From: SIG636 sp045535465
GTDB lineage: Bacteria; Bacillota; Clostridia; Oscillospirales; CAG-382
Direction: 5' to 3'
NCBI GenBank assembly: GCA_045535465.1
Contig: JAZSLS010000028.1
Span: 1-34,972 of the forward strand
DNA length: 34,972 bases
The number at the start of each line of letters is the position of its first letter. The stretch's first letter is position 1. The translations under genes and the position numbers were made by a program. Shown piece by piece: positions 1 through 8,085 of this stretch. The notes under the pieces are model-generated. The model was not told the DNA's origin. It saw nothing but the letters and a program-made list of their open reading frames with translations, and searched no databases.

Positions 1-423
1 GTTTAACCAAGCGTTGCCAAGTACCGCTAACACTGCAAAACAAAGCGAAGCTATTACGTAAAGCGCAGTGCGTTTCTTTTTTGTGTATGCTGTCTTGGCA
101 AAATAGCAAGCGATACAAGTTAAGGCGCTTATAAATAACGCAACCAAAGCAACGGATAAGGTGTAGCCGCCAAAAAGGTCTGATAGCTTTTCGGGAGTGT
201 CCTTTGCAAAGCAGAAAAAATAGGTTGCCGCAAAGAACATAGGCGGCAAAACAATGCTTTTTTTTATTATCAAAGCGGGAAGTACGGAAAACAGCACGAT
301 AAAAGGCAGGGTAGTGATAAAACCTGTTGAAGGAATAAACAAAGCCGAGCCTATGCAAGCGCAAACGGCGCCGAATGCAATTGCTCCGCCGCCTTCCCTT
401 AAAAGGTTAAAAAACTTACGCAT
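1..423 (-). CDS. Hypothetical multi-pass membrane protein (partial, C-terminus beyond window)
   Basis: Reading the minus strand from the ATG at 423-421 gives 141 codons with no stop up to the window edge, so the 3' end is missing. The visible protein is strongly hydrophobic, with about five candidate membrane segments (roughly residues 12-30, 36-52, 57-72, 87-108 and 118-138) and a Lys/Arg-rich loop near residues 112-117. I do not recognise a family. The start is supported by an AAAGGGTGA ribosome-binding sequence that overlaps the stop codon of the upstream RNHCP gene, leaving only 4 bases between the two genes. They are therefore likely co-transcribed and translationally coupled. No function is assigned. 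Confidence 0.72.
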   Translation of the reverse strand, partial: MRKFFNLLREGGGAIAFGAVCACIGSALFIPSTGFITTLPFIVLFSVLPALIIKKSIVLPPMFFAATYFFCFAKDTPEKLSDLFGGYTLSVALVALFISALTCIACYFAKTAYTKKKRTALYVIASLCFAVLAVLGNAWLN

Positions 424-427
424 AGTA

Positions 428-760
428 TCACCCTTTCTTAAACTTTGGAATATTGTAGGGGTTGGTGTATTTTATAAGCAAAGCCACATCATCATCAGCA
501 GCGCAACGGTTGTTTCCTACCTTACCGCATACGGAGCATTTGTGTGTAATAACGTAGCCCTGCTTTGGATGTGGCGTAACCGCTATTGGATACATTATTC
601 CCTTGCAGTCACACTCTCTGTCGCCGGGGTTTACGTCGACGTGTAAGGAGGCTAAACAGAAAGGGCAGTGGTTGCGTGAGCTGTACCCCAAAGGAGGTAC
701 TTGTTTACCGCAAGCGCTGCAAGAAAAAGCGTTGTCGTTTTTGGTAAAAATCTTCGCCAT
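428..760 (-). CDS. RNHCP-domain zinc-ribbon protein
   Basis: This 110-residue protein carries the signature RNHCP motif that names the RNHCP family (small bacterial proteins of unknown function). Cysteine pairs that look metal-binding are CSAC near residue 14, HCPFC near residue 32, CDC near residue 50 and CSVC near residue 76. The conserved stretch after them (GNNRCAADDD) also fits the family. The length is about normal for a single-domain member. An AAAGGA ribosome-binding sequence lies just upstream of the ATG at 760. It is the first gene of a leftward pair with the membrane protein that starts 4 bases downstream. It is divergent from yqhQ, and the two share a short AT-rich intergenic region. 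The biochemical role is unknown; nucleic-acid or metal binding is only a guess from the zinc-ribbon look. Confidence 0.85.
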   Translation of the reverse strand: MAKIFTKNDNAFSCSACGKQVPPLGYSSRNHCPFCLASLHVDVNPGDRECDCKGIMYPIAVTPHPKQGYVITHKCSVCGKVGNNRCAADDDVALLIKYTNPYNIPKFKKG

Positions 761-792
761 ATTTCAATCCTTTTCAAAAACTAAAAAAACGG

Positions 793-820
793 TTGATTTT
801 TTTAAGATATAGTTTATAAT
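793..820 (+). promoter_or_regulatory. SigA-type promoter for yqhQ
   Basis: A -35 TTGATT (793-798) and a consensus -10 TATAAT (815-820) are separated by 16 bases. They lie in the divergent region between the RNHCP gene and yqhQ. The predicted transcript start, near 827, lies upstream of the yqhQ TTG start chosen here and excludes a longer N-terminus starting at the GTG at 825. Confidence 0.7.
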
Positions 821-873
821 AGAGGTGTATGTTTATTATAATACTTTGTCGGCGCTTTTTCAAGTGCCATTTG

Positions 874-880
874 AAAGGAG
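874..880 (+). promoter_or_regulatory. Ribosome-binding site that fixes the yqhQ start
   Basis: AAAGGAG lies 10 bases upstream of the in-frame TTG at 891. An in-frame GTG at 882 is too close to this site to be used, and the GTG at 825 falls at the predicted transcript start. Confidence 0.65.
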
Positions 881-890
881 AGTGCAGGTT

Positions 891-1955
891 TTGGCAAAAA
901 AAGAAAAACAGGCGGCATCCTGCTCCCGTTTGGGAACGGTAGGCGGTCAAGCGCTTTTAGAAGGCGTAATGATGAAATCAAAAACAAGAATAGCTATGGC
1001 GGTACGTCGTTACGATAATAATGAGATAAAAGTTCGTGCTAAGAATTATGTGGGCATAAGACAAAAGCATAAGTGGCTTAATATTCCCATTCTTCGCGGT
1101 GTTATCAACTTTTTTGAGATGCTTCTTATGTCCTTTTCTACTCTTACCGAGTCTACCGAGATGCTTGGCATAGAGGAGGAGGAACCCGGTAAGTTTGAAA
1201 AATGGCTTAACAAGGTGTTTGGCAAGTCTCTTATGTCTGTAATTTCTTTTATTGCGGTTATAATCGGCGTGGGCTTGGCTATGGGGCTTTTCTTCTGGCT
1301 TCCTATGTTTGTATGTGGCTTGCTACAGGATTGGCTTGAGTTTAATGACGTTGTGAGAAGTATAATCGAAGGCGTTATGAAAATAGCTATTTTTATTGCC
1401 TATCTGGGGCTTACGTCCTTGCTTAAGGACATTCGCCGTACCTATCAATATCACGGTGCGGAGCATAAAAGTATTTTCTGTTACGAAAAAGGCTTGGACC
1501 TTACTGTTGAAAACGTAAAAAAGCAAAAACGCTTTCATCCTCGTTGCGGCACGTCTTTTATATTTGTTGTACTTATAATTTCCATTCTCGGCACTGCTAT
1601 TCTTTATTCACTTGTTGATTTTGGAGACAATGACTTACTTCGTTTAGGTTCTAAGATTTTAATACTTCCTTTGTTGGTTGGTACAAGCTTTGAGTTTATT
1701 ATGATTGCGGGAAAACACGATAACGTGTTCACTCGTATTCTTTCCGCACCGGGGCTTTGGATGCAGCGTATAACCACTAAAGAGCCCGACGATGACATAA
1801 TAGAGGTGGCAATAGTTTCTCTTAAAACCGCTCTTATCGAGGAATTTCCGGAGTACGAGCCTCCCTTTGATGAAGGCTACGATATTAACGGTAAGATAAA
1901 AGATGAGAACGGCAACGATACTACAACGGAAAACGGAGACGGTAATGACAATTAG
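891..1955 (+). CDS. yqhQ: YqhQ / DUF1385 family membrane protein
   Basis: The 354-residue protein shows the DUF1385 (YqhQ) hallmarks: a GGQALLEGVMM motif near the N-terminus, then hydrophobic segments, then an HGAEHKSIFCYE block followed by HPRCGTSF, and further hydrophobic segments. The family is a conserved Gram-positive membrane protein whose precise biochemical role I do not know; the conserved His/Cys residues could bind metal. The C-terminus ends in an acidic, Asn- and Asp-rich tail. I choose TTG 891 because it has the only well-spaced ribosome-binding site. The 3' end overlaps prmC by 11 bases, so the two are probably translationally coupled, as is common for yqhQ-prmC pairs in Clostridia. 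Confidence 0.88.
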   Translation: MAKKEKQAASCSRLGTVGGQALLEGVMMKSKTRIAMAVRRYDNNEIKVRAKNYVGIRQKHKWLNIPILRGVINFFEMLLMSFSTLTESTEMLGIEEEEPGKFEKWLNKVFGKSLMSVISFIAVIIGVGLAMGLFFWLPMFVCGLLQDWLEFNDVVRSIIEGVMKIAIFIAYLGLTSLLKDIRRTYQYHGAEHKSIFCYEKGLDLTVENVKKQKRFHPRCGTSFIFVVLIISILGTAILYSLVDFGDNDLLRLGSKILILPLLVGTSFEFIMIAGKHDNVFTRILSAPGLWMQRITTKEPDDDIIEVAIVSLKTALIEEFPEYEPPFDEGYDINGKIKDENGNDTTTENGDGNDN

Positions 1956-2793
1956 AGAATGTAGGGATGAGACCCGAGAAATATTAGGTCCCGTGTTGGG
2001 CGAGGAGGCGGATACTGTCACCGATATACTGTTGGCGCATTATATGGGTACAGACCGCGGAAGACTGCTTGCTATTCTCGATGACGAAGCTCCCGACGGA
2101 GTTCCTTATTTGTTGGCAGACGCTATAAATAAGTTAGGCGCAGGGGTTCCCGTTCAGTATATAATCGGCAGTTGTTGGTTTTACGGTCTTGAGGTAAAGG
2201 TCGGTTCAGGCTGCTTTATTCCGAGAAGTGACACGGAGATACTTGCCAAGGTAGCCATAGAGCTGCTTAAGAACGGTGGCACTTTTGTGGAGCTGTGTGC
2301 AGGCAGCGGATGTATATCTATGGCAATAGCCGAAAACGTAAAGGGTGTTAAGGGTGCAGCGGCGGAGCTTTCGTTAAAAGCTTTACCTTACACCGAGCGT
2401 AACCTTGAAAAATATCCGAACATAAAGGTAAAGCGTGCCGACGTTCTTGACCCCGACGACCTTAACGCTTTAAGAGAAGAGTGGGGAGATGGCTTCGATC
2501 TTTTGGTGTGCAATCCGCCTTATATTCCAACGGCAGACATAGCAGGTCTTGATATTCAGGTTCAATACGAACCCGAAACGGCTCTTGACGGTGGCGAAAA
2601 CGGACTTAAATACTACCGATACATAATAGCAAATGCAGACCTTTTAATGAAGGAAAAACACCGCATAATCTTTGAGGTTGGCATAGGACAAGCACCTTTG
2701 GTAGCTGAGATGCTAAGAGTTATGGGTTATGCCGTTGCAGTGTTTAAAGATTACGGCGGTATAGAGCGTGTAGTTTTGGGCGAAAAATATTGA
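1945..2793 (+). CDS. prmC: Peptide chain release factor N5-glutamine methyltransferase
   Basis: PrmC methylates the glutamine of the GGQ motif in release factors RF1 and RF2 with S-adenosylmethionine, raising termination efficiency. The 282-residue protein has a helical N-terminal domain, a linker with QYIIG and FIPRSDTE (the family usually has PRPDTE), a SAM-binding motif I (ELCAGSG, residues 116-122) and the catalytic NPPY at residues 190-193. Length and domain order are normal. The start is the ATG at 1945, which overlaps the yqhQ end and has a GGAG ribosome-binding site 7 bases upstream; an earlier TTG-type start would extend far into yqhQ and match nothing in the family. RF1 (prfA), its frequent neighbour, is not in the window. 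Confidence 0.95.
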   Translation: MTIRECRDETREILGPVLGEEADTVTDILLAHYMGTDRGRLLAILDDEAPDGVPYLLADAINKLGAGVPVQYIIGSCWFYGLEVKVGSGCFIPRSDTEILAKVAIELLKNGGTFVELCAGSGCISMAIAENVKGVKGAAAELSLKALPYTERNLEKYPNIKVKRADVLDPDDLNALREEWGDGFDLLVCNPPYIPTADIAGLDIQVQYEPETALDGGENGLKYYRYIIANADLLMKEKHRIIFEVGIGQAPLVAEMLRVMGYAVAVFKDYGGIERVVLGEKY

Positions 2794-2818
2794 CAAGCGA
2801 TAAAAAATGTACTATTAT
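2790..2818 (+). promoter_or_regulatory. SigA-type promoter overlapping the prmC stop codon
   Basis: A perfect TTGACA (2790-2795) includes bases of the prmC stop codon. A TATTAT -10 (2813-2818) follows after 17 bases. A second TATAAT (2821-2826) lies just downstream without a well-spaced -35. This probably starts the rRNA methyltransferase-dprA-topA transcript. Confidence 0.75.
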
Positions 2819-2870
2819 ACTATAATGAGGTATAATGGTACTTTTTTTATTAACCACAAAAGCTTGTAAG

Positions 2871-2875
2871 GGAGG
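2871..2875 (+). promoter_or_regulatory. Ribosome-binding site for the TrmH-family gene
   Basis: GGAGG lies 7 bases before the GTG at 2883 and selects that start over the upstream in-frame ATG at 2835, which has no such site and sits almost at the predicted transcript start. Confidence 0.7.
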
Positions 2876-2882
2876 CGGCAAA

Positions 2883-3665
2883 GTGTACAGTATAATAAGC
2901 TCTAAAAGCAACGAAAAGATTAAAACAGTACGCAAGCTTTCCGACAAAAAGTACAGAACTCAATTTTCCTCCTTTGTAATCGAAGGGCATAAGTTGGTTT
3001 ATGATTACACTCGTGCAGGCTTTACACCCCTTCAGCTTTTTGTAACCGAGGAGGCCACGGAGAAGTATGCGGATATTATAGATGGCGCAGCCTGTGCAGA
3101 GGTTTACGTATTACCCCAAGAGCTTTATATGTACATAAGCAACGAAAGCGCTCCTCAAGGCATCCTTGCCGTTTGTGCCATACCGGAAACAGCAGGTAGC
3201 TTTGGCAAGGGCAAGACCGTTATTTTGGAATCTGTAAGGGATGCCGGTAATTTGGGAACGGTTATTCGTACTGCGGCGGCATTTGGGGTGGATAACGTGG
3301 TACTTTCTTCCGATTGCGCTGATATTTATAATCCAAAAACACTAAGGGCGGCAATGGGCGGTTTGTTCTTTGCCAACATTATCGTTTGTGACGACCTTTG
3401 CAGTTTTGTTAAAGAGCTTACAAAATCAGGGCGCAGAGTTTTTGCGGCAATGCCATCAGGCACTGCCTTGGATGTTCGCACTCTTGATATAAGAGAAGAC
3501 GACTGTATGGTTATAGGTAACGAGGGCAAGGGTATAAGCGATGAGCTTGCAAGCTGCTGTACCTGCAATATTACCATTCCGATGAAGGGTGATGCTGAAA
3601 GTCTTAACGCTTCGGCGGCTGCATCCATACTTATGTGGGAGCTTGTTCGAAAAGGGGATGCGTAA
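2883..3665 (+). CDS. TrmH/SpoU-family RNA 2'-O-methyltransferase (probable rRNA)
   Basis: SpoU/TrmH enzymes transfer a methyl group from S-adenosylmethionine to a ribose 2'-OH in RNA, using a knotted SPOUT fold. The 260-residue protein has an N-terminal substrate-binding domain (with FVIEGHKLV near residue 34) and the three SpoU motifs: motif 1 with RDAGNLGTVIRTA, motif 2 with VIGNEGKGIS and motif 3 with IPMKGDAESLNASAAASI. The N-terminal domain resembles the 23S rRNA methyltransferases (RlmB/TsnR-like, B. subtilis YsgA-like) rather than tRNA TrmH or TrmL. The exact target nucleotide cannot be read from sequence. The last base of its stop is the first base of the dprA start codon, so translation is coupled. 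Confidence 0.9.
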   Translation: MYSIISSKSNEKIKTVRKLSDKKYRTQFSSFVIEGHKLVYDYTRAGFTPLQLFVTEEATEKYADIIDGAACAEVYVLPQELYMYISNESAPQGILAVCAIPETAGSFGKGKTVILESVRDAGNLGTVIRTAAAFGVDNVVLSSDCADIYNPKTLRAAMGGLFFANIIVCDDLCSFVKELTKSGRRVFAAMPSGTALDVRTLDIREDDCMVIGNEGKGISDELASCCTCNITIPMKGDAESLNASAAASILMWELVRKGDA

Positions 3666-4846
3666 TGAATGAGGAAAACACCTTAAGGGTTCAAAAATAT
3701 ATATGGTTGTGTTTGGCGTGCGGGCCTGATACGCCTTACGCTTTTCGGTTGCTAAGCCGTCTTGGGGATATTGATGCTGTCTACAACGCTCAGTATTACG
3801 AGGAGGTTGAGTTACCCGATTACGTGCAGACCGCTTTGGCAGACAAGCGGCTTAATCAAGCATTTGAGGTTTTAAAGCGTTGCAACTCCTTAGGTGTCAA
3901 GATAGTGTGTTTTGATGACAGCGATTACCCCAAAAAGCTTAAAAAGGTTACAGATCCACCGGTAGTGCTTTACTGCAAAGGCAAATTAATTGATATGGAC
4001 TCTACACTGTGTGTGGGGATGGTGGGGACAAGAAAATACAGCAGTCACGGCGAGACTACTGCAGAGTATTTGGCAAGCGGCGTTGCAAACAGCGGCGTGG
4101 TGGTAATAAGCGGTCTTGCTAAGGGTATAGACGGTATTTGCCATAGGGCGGCAATGAGCGCAGGCGGGTTTACCGTAGGCGTTATAGGTAACTCCATAGA
4201 TACCATATATCCTAAGGAGAACGCAGCACTTTTTAATAAGGTTTACAAATACGGATTGGTTATCAGTGAATACTGGCCCGGTTGTAAAACAAATAAATAT
4301 TCTTTTCCAAAGCGCAACCGAATAATAGCGGGGCTATCCGATGCCTTGGTGGTGGTTGAAGCACCCGCAAACAGCGGCGCACTTATAACCGCATCTTTGG
4401 CTATGAAAATGGGAAAGCTGGTGTGTGTTCCTCCTATGCCTTTAATAAAGGAAGATGCGGGCAACTACTATTTGCAAAAGGCAGGAGCAAAAACCATACT
4501 GGGAGTGGAGGAGCTGCTTAGTGAATACGAATCAATGCTTCCGCATAAGATAGCGCCGGATGCACCTTATCCTTCACTTTACAGCAAGTACGAAAACCCA
4601 TACGAAGGCGAAAAGGATGCTCCCGCAAGTGAAAAGGAAATGGCGTATAATTTTCTTTTGGACGAGTTGGAAAAGAACGGACCCGAAACGTTGGAGCAGG
4701 CTGCAGGCAAGACCAAGCGCTTTTCGTTAAGAGAGCTAATGTTAGCGGCAACAGCCCTTGAGCTTGACGGTTTTATTGTAAAAATCGCAGGCGGGCTATA
4801 CGATAGCGTTCCGGCAGATATAAAAATTACTGACAAGGAGCAATAG
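3665..4846 (+). CDS. dprA: DNA-processing protein DprA (Smf)
   Basis: DprA binds incoming single-stranded DNA and loads RecA during natural transformation. The 393-residue protein has an N-terminal helical region, then the Rossmann-like DprA core: GMVGTRKYS, SGLAKGIDGICHRAA, GVIGNSIDTIYP, the FPKRNRIIAGLSDALVVVEA block, and SGALITASLAMKMGK. A short C-terminal winged-helix-like region covers about residues 320-380. The start at 3665 overlaps the previous stop by one base; the earlier in-frame start lies inside the upstream gene. It is followed directly by topA, the usual dprA-topA order in Firmicutes. Many non-competent Clostridia keep dprA, so its presence alone does not prove competence. Confidence 0.95.
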   Translation: MNEENTLRVQKYIWLCLACGPDTPYAFRLLSRLGDIDAVYNAQYYEEVELPDYVQTALADKRLNQAFEVLKRCNSLGVKIVCFDDSDYPKKLKKVTDPPVVLYCKGKLIDMDSTLCVGMVGTRKYSSHGETTAEYLASGVANSGVVVISGLAKGIDGICHRAAMSAGGFTVGVIGNSIDTIYPKENAALFNKVYKYGLVISEYWPGCKTNKYSFPKRNRIIAGLSDALVVVEAPANSGALITASLAMKMGKLVCVPPMPLIKEDAGNYYLQKAGAKTILGVEELLSEYESMLPHKIAPDAPYPSLYSKYENPYEGEKDAPASEKEMAYNFLLDELEKNGPETLEQAAGKTKRFSLRELMLAATALELDGFIVKIAGGLYDSVPADIKITDKEQ

Positions 4847-7075
4847 ATGAATACACTTATTATAGTTGAGTCACCGTTTAAAGTACCTACGATAAAAGGC
4901 TTTTTGGGCAAGGGGTATAAAGTTACCGCTTGTAAGGGGCACATCCGTGACCTTCCAAAAAGTAAGCTTGGCGTTGACATAGATAATAATTTCGAGCCTC
5001 AGTATATTAATATCAGAGGCAGAGGCGACCTTATTAAGGAGCTTAAAAAGGAAGCAAAAAGCGCAGACAGAATTTTCCTTGCAACGGACCCTGATAGAGA
5101 AGGTGAAGCAATAGCTTGGCATCTCTCCAACGTTCTTGGCGCAGCAGAGGGAAAAATTAAGCGTATATCCTTTAACGAGGTTACCAAGTCTGCTCTTAAG
5201 GAAGCTGTGGCTCATCCCAGAGATATTGATATGAACCTGGTAGATTCTCAGCAAGCCCGAAGGATACTTGATAGACTTGTGGGCTATAAAATCAGTCCTT
5301 TCCTTTGGAAAAAAATCAAAAGCGGCTTGTCTGCAGGTCGTGTTCAATCCGTGGCAACACGTATAGTTGTAGACCGTGAAAAGGAAATAAGAAGCTTTAT
5401 TCCCGAGGAATATTGGACAATAGCTGCAAAGCTTTTGACCGATAACGACAGTGTCATAGTAAAGTACTTTGGTGACGGTAACGGCAAACGTGAGCTTAGC
5501 TCCGAAACCGATGCAAAAGCAATAGTAAAGGACTGTGAAGGCGGTATCTTTACCGTTATTTCCGTAAAACGTGCCGTTAAGCGCAGAAAGCCCCTACCTC
5601 CCTTTACAACCTCCACCCTTCAGCAGGAGGCAAACCGCCGTCTAAACTTCCAAACCCGTCGTACTATGATGGTGGCTCAGGAGCTTTACGAGGGTGTAAA
5701 CCTTGGGGAATCGGGTATGCACGGTCTTATCACTTATATGAGAACGGACTCTCTTCGTGTTTCCGAGGATGCACGTGCAGCGGCTAAGGCTTGTATTATA
5801 TCAAAATACGGCGAAAAGTTTTATCCCAAAACCCCCAACGTATATAAGGCTAAGAAGAACTCTCAGGATGCGCACGAAGCGATCCGTCCTACCGACCCTT
5901 CTCTTTTGCCTGAGATGGTTAAGGGTAAGCTCAGCAACGACCAGTACAAGCTGTATAAGCTTATATGGGAGCGCTTTATTGCCAGCCAGATGTGTGTTGC
6001 AGAGATAGATACCGTTACCTACGAAACCGAGTGTAACGGTCATATATTCAGAGTGGGCGGTTCTTCCGTTAAGTTTTCGGGTTATATGTCCGTTTATGAT
6101 GACAGAGTAGAGGACAGTGATAACGAAGACGGTCTTTCAACCTTATCTTTACCCACTCTTGCCGAGGGGCAAAAGCTCTCTTTGGATAAAATGCTTACCG
6201 AACAGCATTTTACTCAGCCTCCTCAAAGGTATACCGAAGGTACGCTGACCAAGATACTTGAGGAAAAGGGTATAGGACGTCCCTCCACCTTCCTTCCTAC
6301 CATAACCACCATAATCAGCCGCGGCTACGTTAAGCGCAACGGCAAGGTGCTTGTACCTACCGAGGTAGGCGAGGTAACTACCCAATTAATGCTTGATACG
6401 TTCCCCTCCATAATCGATTATAATTACACTGCGGATATGGAAGAGGACCTTGAAAAAATATGTAGCGGCGAAAAGCCCTATGAGAACGTATTAAAGGAGT
6501 TTTACGGCGTTTTTTCAAAGCAGCTTGAAGCCGCTGAGGAGACGCTTGCTGAGGGCAGAATAAAAATTGCCCCTGTTGAAACGGATATAATTTGCGAAAA
6601 ATGCGGTTGTAAGATGGTTGAAAGGGTTGGCAAGTTTGGCAAGTTTGCGGGTTGCCCCAACTATCCTGCTTGTAAAAACACCAAACCTATTGACGGCAAA
6701 GCTCCCGAGGCGGAACTTGTTTCTACGGCGCCTACGGATAAAATCTGTCCCAAGTGCGGTAAGGCTATGGTAATAAAGAAGGGCGTATACGGCTCTTTCT
6801 ATGCTTGCGAGGATTATCCTTCCTGCAAGAGCACTATGCCTATAGTTAAGGAGCTTGGCGTTCCCTGTCCCAAATGCGGCAAACGCATAATTATAAAGAC
6901 AACCAAGACAAGAAAGACTTTTTATTCCTGCGAGGATTATCCTAACTGTGATTTTTCAAGCTGGGACGTTCCTCAGGAGAAAAAATGCCCCTCTTGCGGC
7001 GGTCTTGTGCTTAAGAAAAAGAACAAGGAGCTTTACGAGTGTTTTGCAAAATGCGGATGGAGTGAAGGTAAATGA
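4847..7075 (+). CDS. topA: DNA topoisomerase I (type IA)
   Basis: TopA relaxes negative supercoils by transient single-strand cleavage. The 742-residue protein has the Toprim domain (VESP at 7-10, TDPDREGEA at 80-88), the SAGRVQSVATR block, the catalytic tyrosine in TYMRTDS (Tyr297), the SQDAHEAIRPT motif, and a C-terminal tail of four Cys-rich zinc-ribbon modules (from about residue 580; CEKCG, CPKCG, CPKCG and CPSCG starts). The first motif reads VESPFKVPTI where the family normally has VESPAKAKTI; the catalytic Glu8 and Lys12 are kept. It starts immediately after the dprA stop, with GGAG just upstream, and its TGA overlaps the plsX ATG by four bases. Confidence 0.97.
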   Translation: MNTLIIVESPFKVPTIKGFLGKGYKVTACKGHIRDLPKSKLGVDIDNNFEPQYINIRGRGDLIKELKKEAKSADRIFLATDPDREGEAIAWHLSNVLGAAEGKIKRISFNEVTKSALKEAVAHPRDIDMNLVDSQQARRILDRLVGYKISPFLWKKIKSGLSAGRVQSVATRIVVDREKEIRSFIPEEYWTIAAKLLTDNDSVIVKYFGDGNGKRELSSETDAKAIVKDCEGGIFTVISVKRAVKRRKPLPPFTTSTLQQEANRRLNFQTRRTMMVAQELYEGVNLGESGMHGLITYMRTDSLRVSEDARAAAKACIISKYGEKFYPKTPNVYKAKKNSQDAHEAIRPTDPSLLPEMVKGKLSNDQYKLYKLIWERFIASQMCVAEIDTVTYETECNGHIFRVGGSSVKFSGYMSVYDDRVEDSDNEDGLSTLSLPTLAEGQKLSLDKMLTEQHFTQPPQRYTEGTLTKILEEKGIGRPSTFLPTITTIISRGYVKRNGKVLVPTEVGEVTTQLMLDTFPSIIDYNYTADMEEDLEKICSGEKPYENVLKEFYGVFSKQLEAAEETLAEGRIKIAPVETDIICEKCGCKMVERVGKFGKFAGCPNYPACKNTKPIDGKAPEAELVSTAPTDKICPKCGKAMVIKKGVYGSFYACEDYPSCKSTMPIVKELGVPCPKCGKRIIIKTTKTRKTFYSCEDYPNCDFSSWDVPQEKKCPSCGGLVLKKKNKELYECFAKCGWSEGK

Positions 7076-8085
7076 GAATAGCAGTTGACGTTATGAGCGG
7101 AGATAATCCGCCCGAGGAGCTTATAAAAGGTGCAGTTTCGGCGGCGGCAGATTTTGGCGTTGAAATGTTGCTCATAGGTGCTCCGGAGGATGTTGATAAA
7201 TACGCCGACGAGGCTAAAGGGATATACGTTGAACACGCCGACAGTGTTGTCACTATGGAGGACAGCGCCTTGGCGGGGATTAAGGAAAAGGACGACTCTT
7301 CCGTTGCCGTTGGCATTATGCTTTTAAAAAACGGCAAGGCGGATGCGTTTGTAAGTGCCGGCAATACAGGTGCGCTTTTGTCCACGGCGTCTATCCGAGT
7401 GCGCCGTGTTAAGGGGATTCGCAGAGCCGCTATCGGTACGGTAGTGCCTTTGGATAATCCCTTTATAATAGTAGACGCAGGCGCAAATATAGAGGTTCAG
7501 CCCGAAAATTTGGTGCAGTTTGCTCATATGGGCGCTTTGTACGCAGAGCGTGTTTTGGGCATCGCTTCTCCCCGTGTGGGGCTTCTTTCCAACGGCACAG
7601 AGGACACCAAGGGTACACCTCTCACCAAAGAGGCTTTTGCCGCTTTAAAGGAAAGCGAGCTTAATTTTATAGGTAACGTGGAGTCCAGGGACCTTCCTGC
7701 GGGCGTCTGTGACGTTTTGGTGTGTGACGGCTTTACGGGGAATATCACCCTTAAGATGATTGAAGGTATGGGTAAGTTTATGTCCCGTACCATTAACAAT
7801 CTTTTCCGCCACAATGTATTTACAATGTTTGCATATCTTTTTTGCAAGGGTGAGATAAAAAAACTAAGAAAGCGTCTTGATGCGGGCGAATACGGCGGAG
7901 CACCCTTGCTTGGCATATCCAAGCCCGTGATAAAGGCACACGGCAATTCCGATGCTAAGAGTATGTATAATGCTGTTCGTCAGGCAAAGCAGTTTGCAGA
8001 AAGCGGCATAATACAGGAATTTGAAAACAGATTCAGGAGAAGCGCAAATGAATCAAAAGACGGTGACAGCACCTCTGCCGATTGA
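7072..8085 (+). CDS. plsX: Phosphate acyltransferase PlsX
   Basis: PlsX converts acyl-ACP and inorganic phosphate to acyl-phosphate, the donor for PlsY in phosphatidic acid synthesis; it is a peripheral membrane enzyme. The 337 residues start with MRIAVDVMSGDN (family MRIAVDAMGGDN-like) and include DAGANIEVQPENLVQFA, NVESRDLPAG and CDGFTGNITLKMIEGMG. The length matches the family. The ATG overlaps the topA stop (ATGA) and the end overlaps rnc by 38 bases. The fabD, fabG and acpP genes that lie between plsX and rnc in B. subtilis are absent here, so acyl carrier protein must be encoded elsewhere. Confidence 0.95.
   Translation: MRIAVDVMSGDNPPEELIKGAVSAAADFGVEMLLIGAPEDVDKYADEAKGIYVEHADSVVTMEDSALAGIKEKDDSSVAVGIMLLKNGKADAFVSAGNTGALLSTASIRVRRVKGIRRAAIGTVVPLDNPFIIVDAGANIEVQPENLVQFAHMGALYAERVLGIASPRVGLLSNGTEDTKGTPLTKEAFAALKESELNFIGNVESRDLPAGVCDVLVCDGFTGNITLKMIEGMGKFMSRTINNLFRHNVFTMFAYLFCKGEIKKLRKRLDAGEYGGAPLLGISKPVIKAHGNSDAKSMYNAVRQAKQFAESGIIQEFENRFRRSANESKDGDSTSAD

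Noticed and set aside
254..646. 130-codon + strand frame at the left end
   Set aside because: It runs opposite the RNHCP gene and the membrane protein gene, both of which are better supported by homology or coupling.
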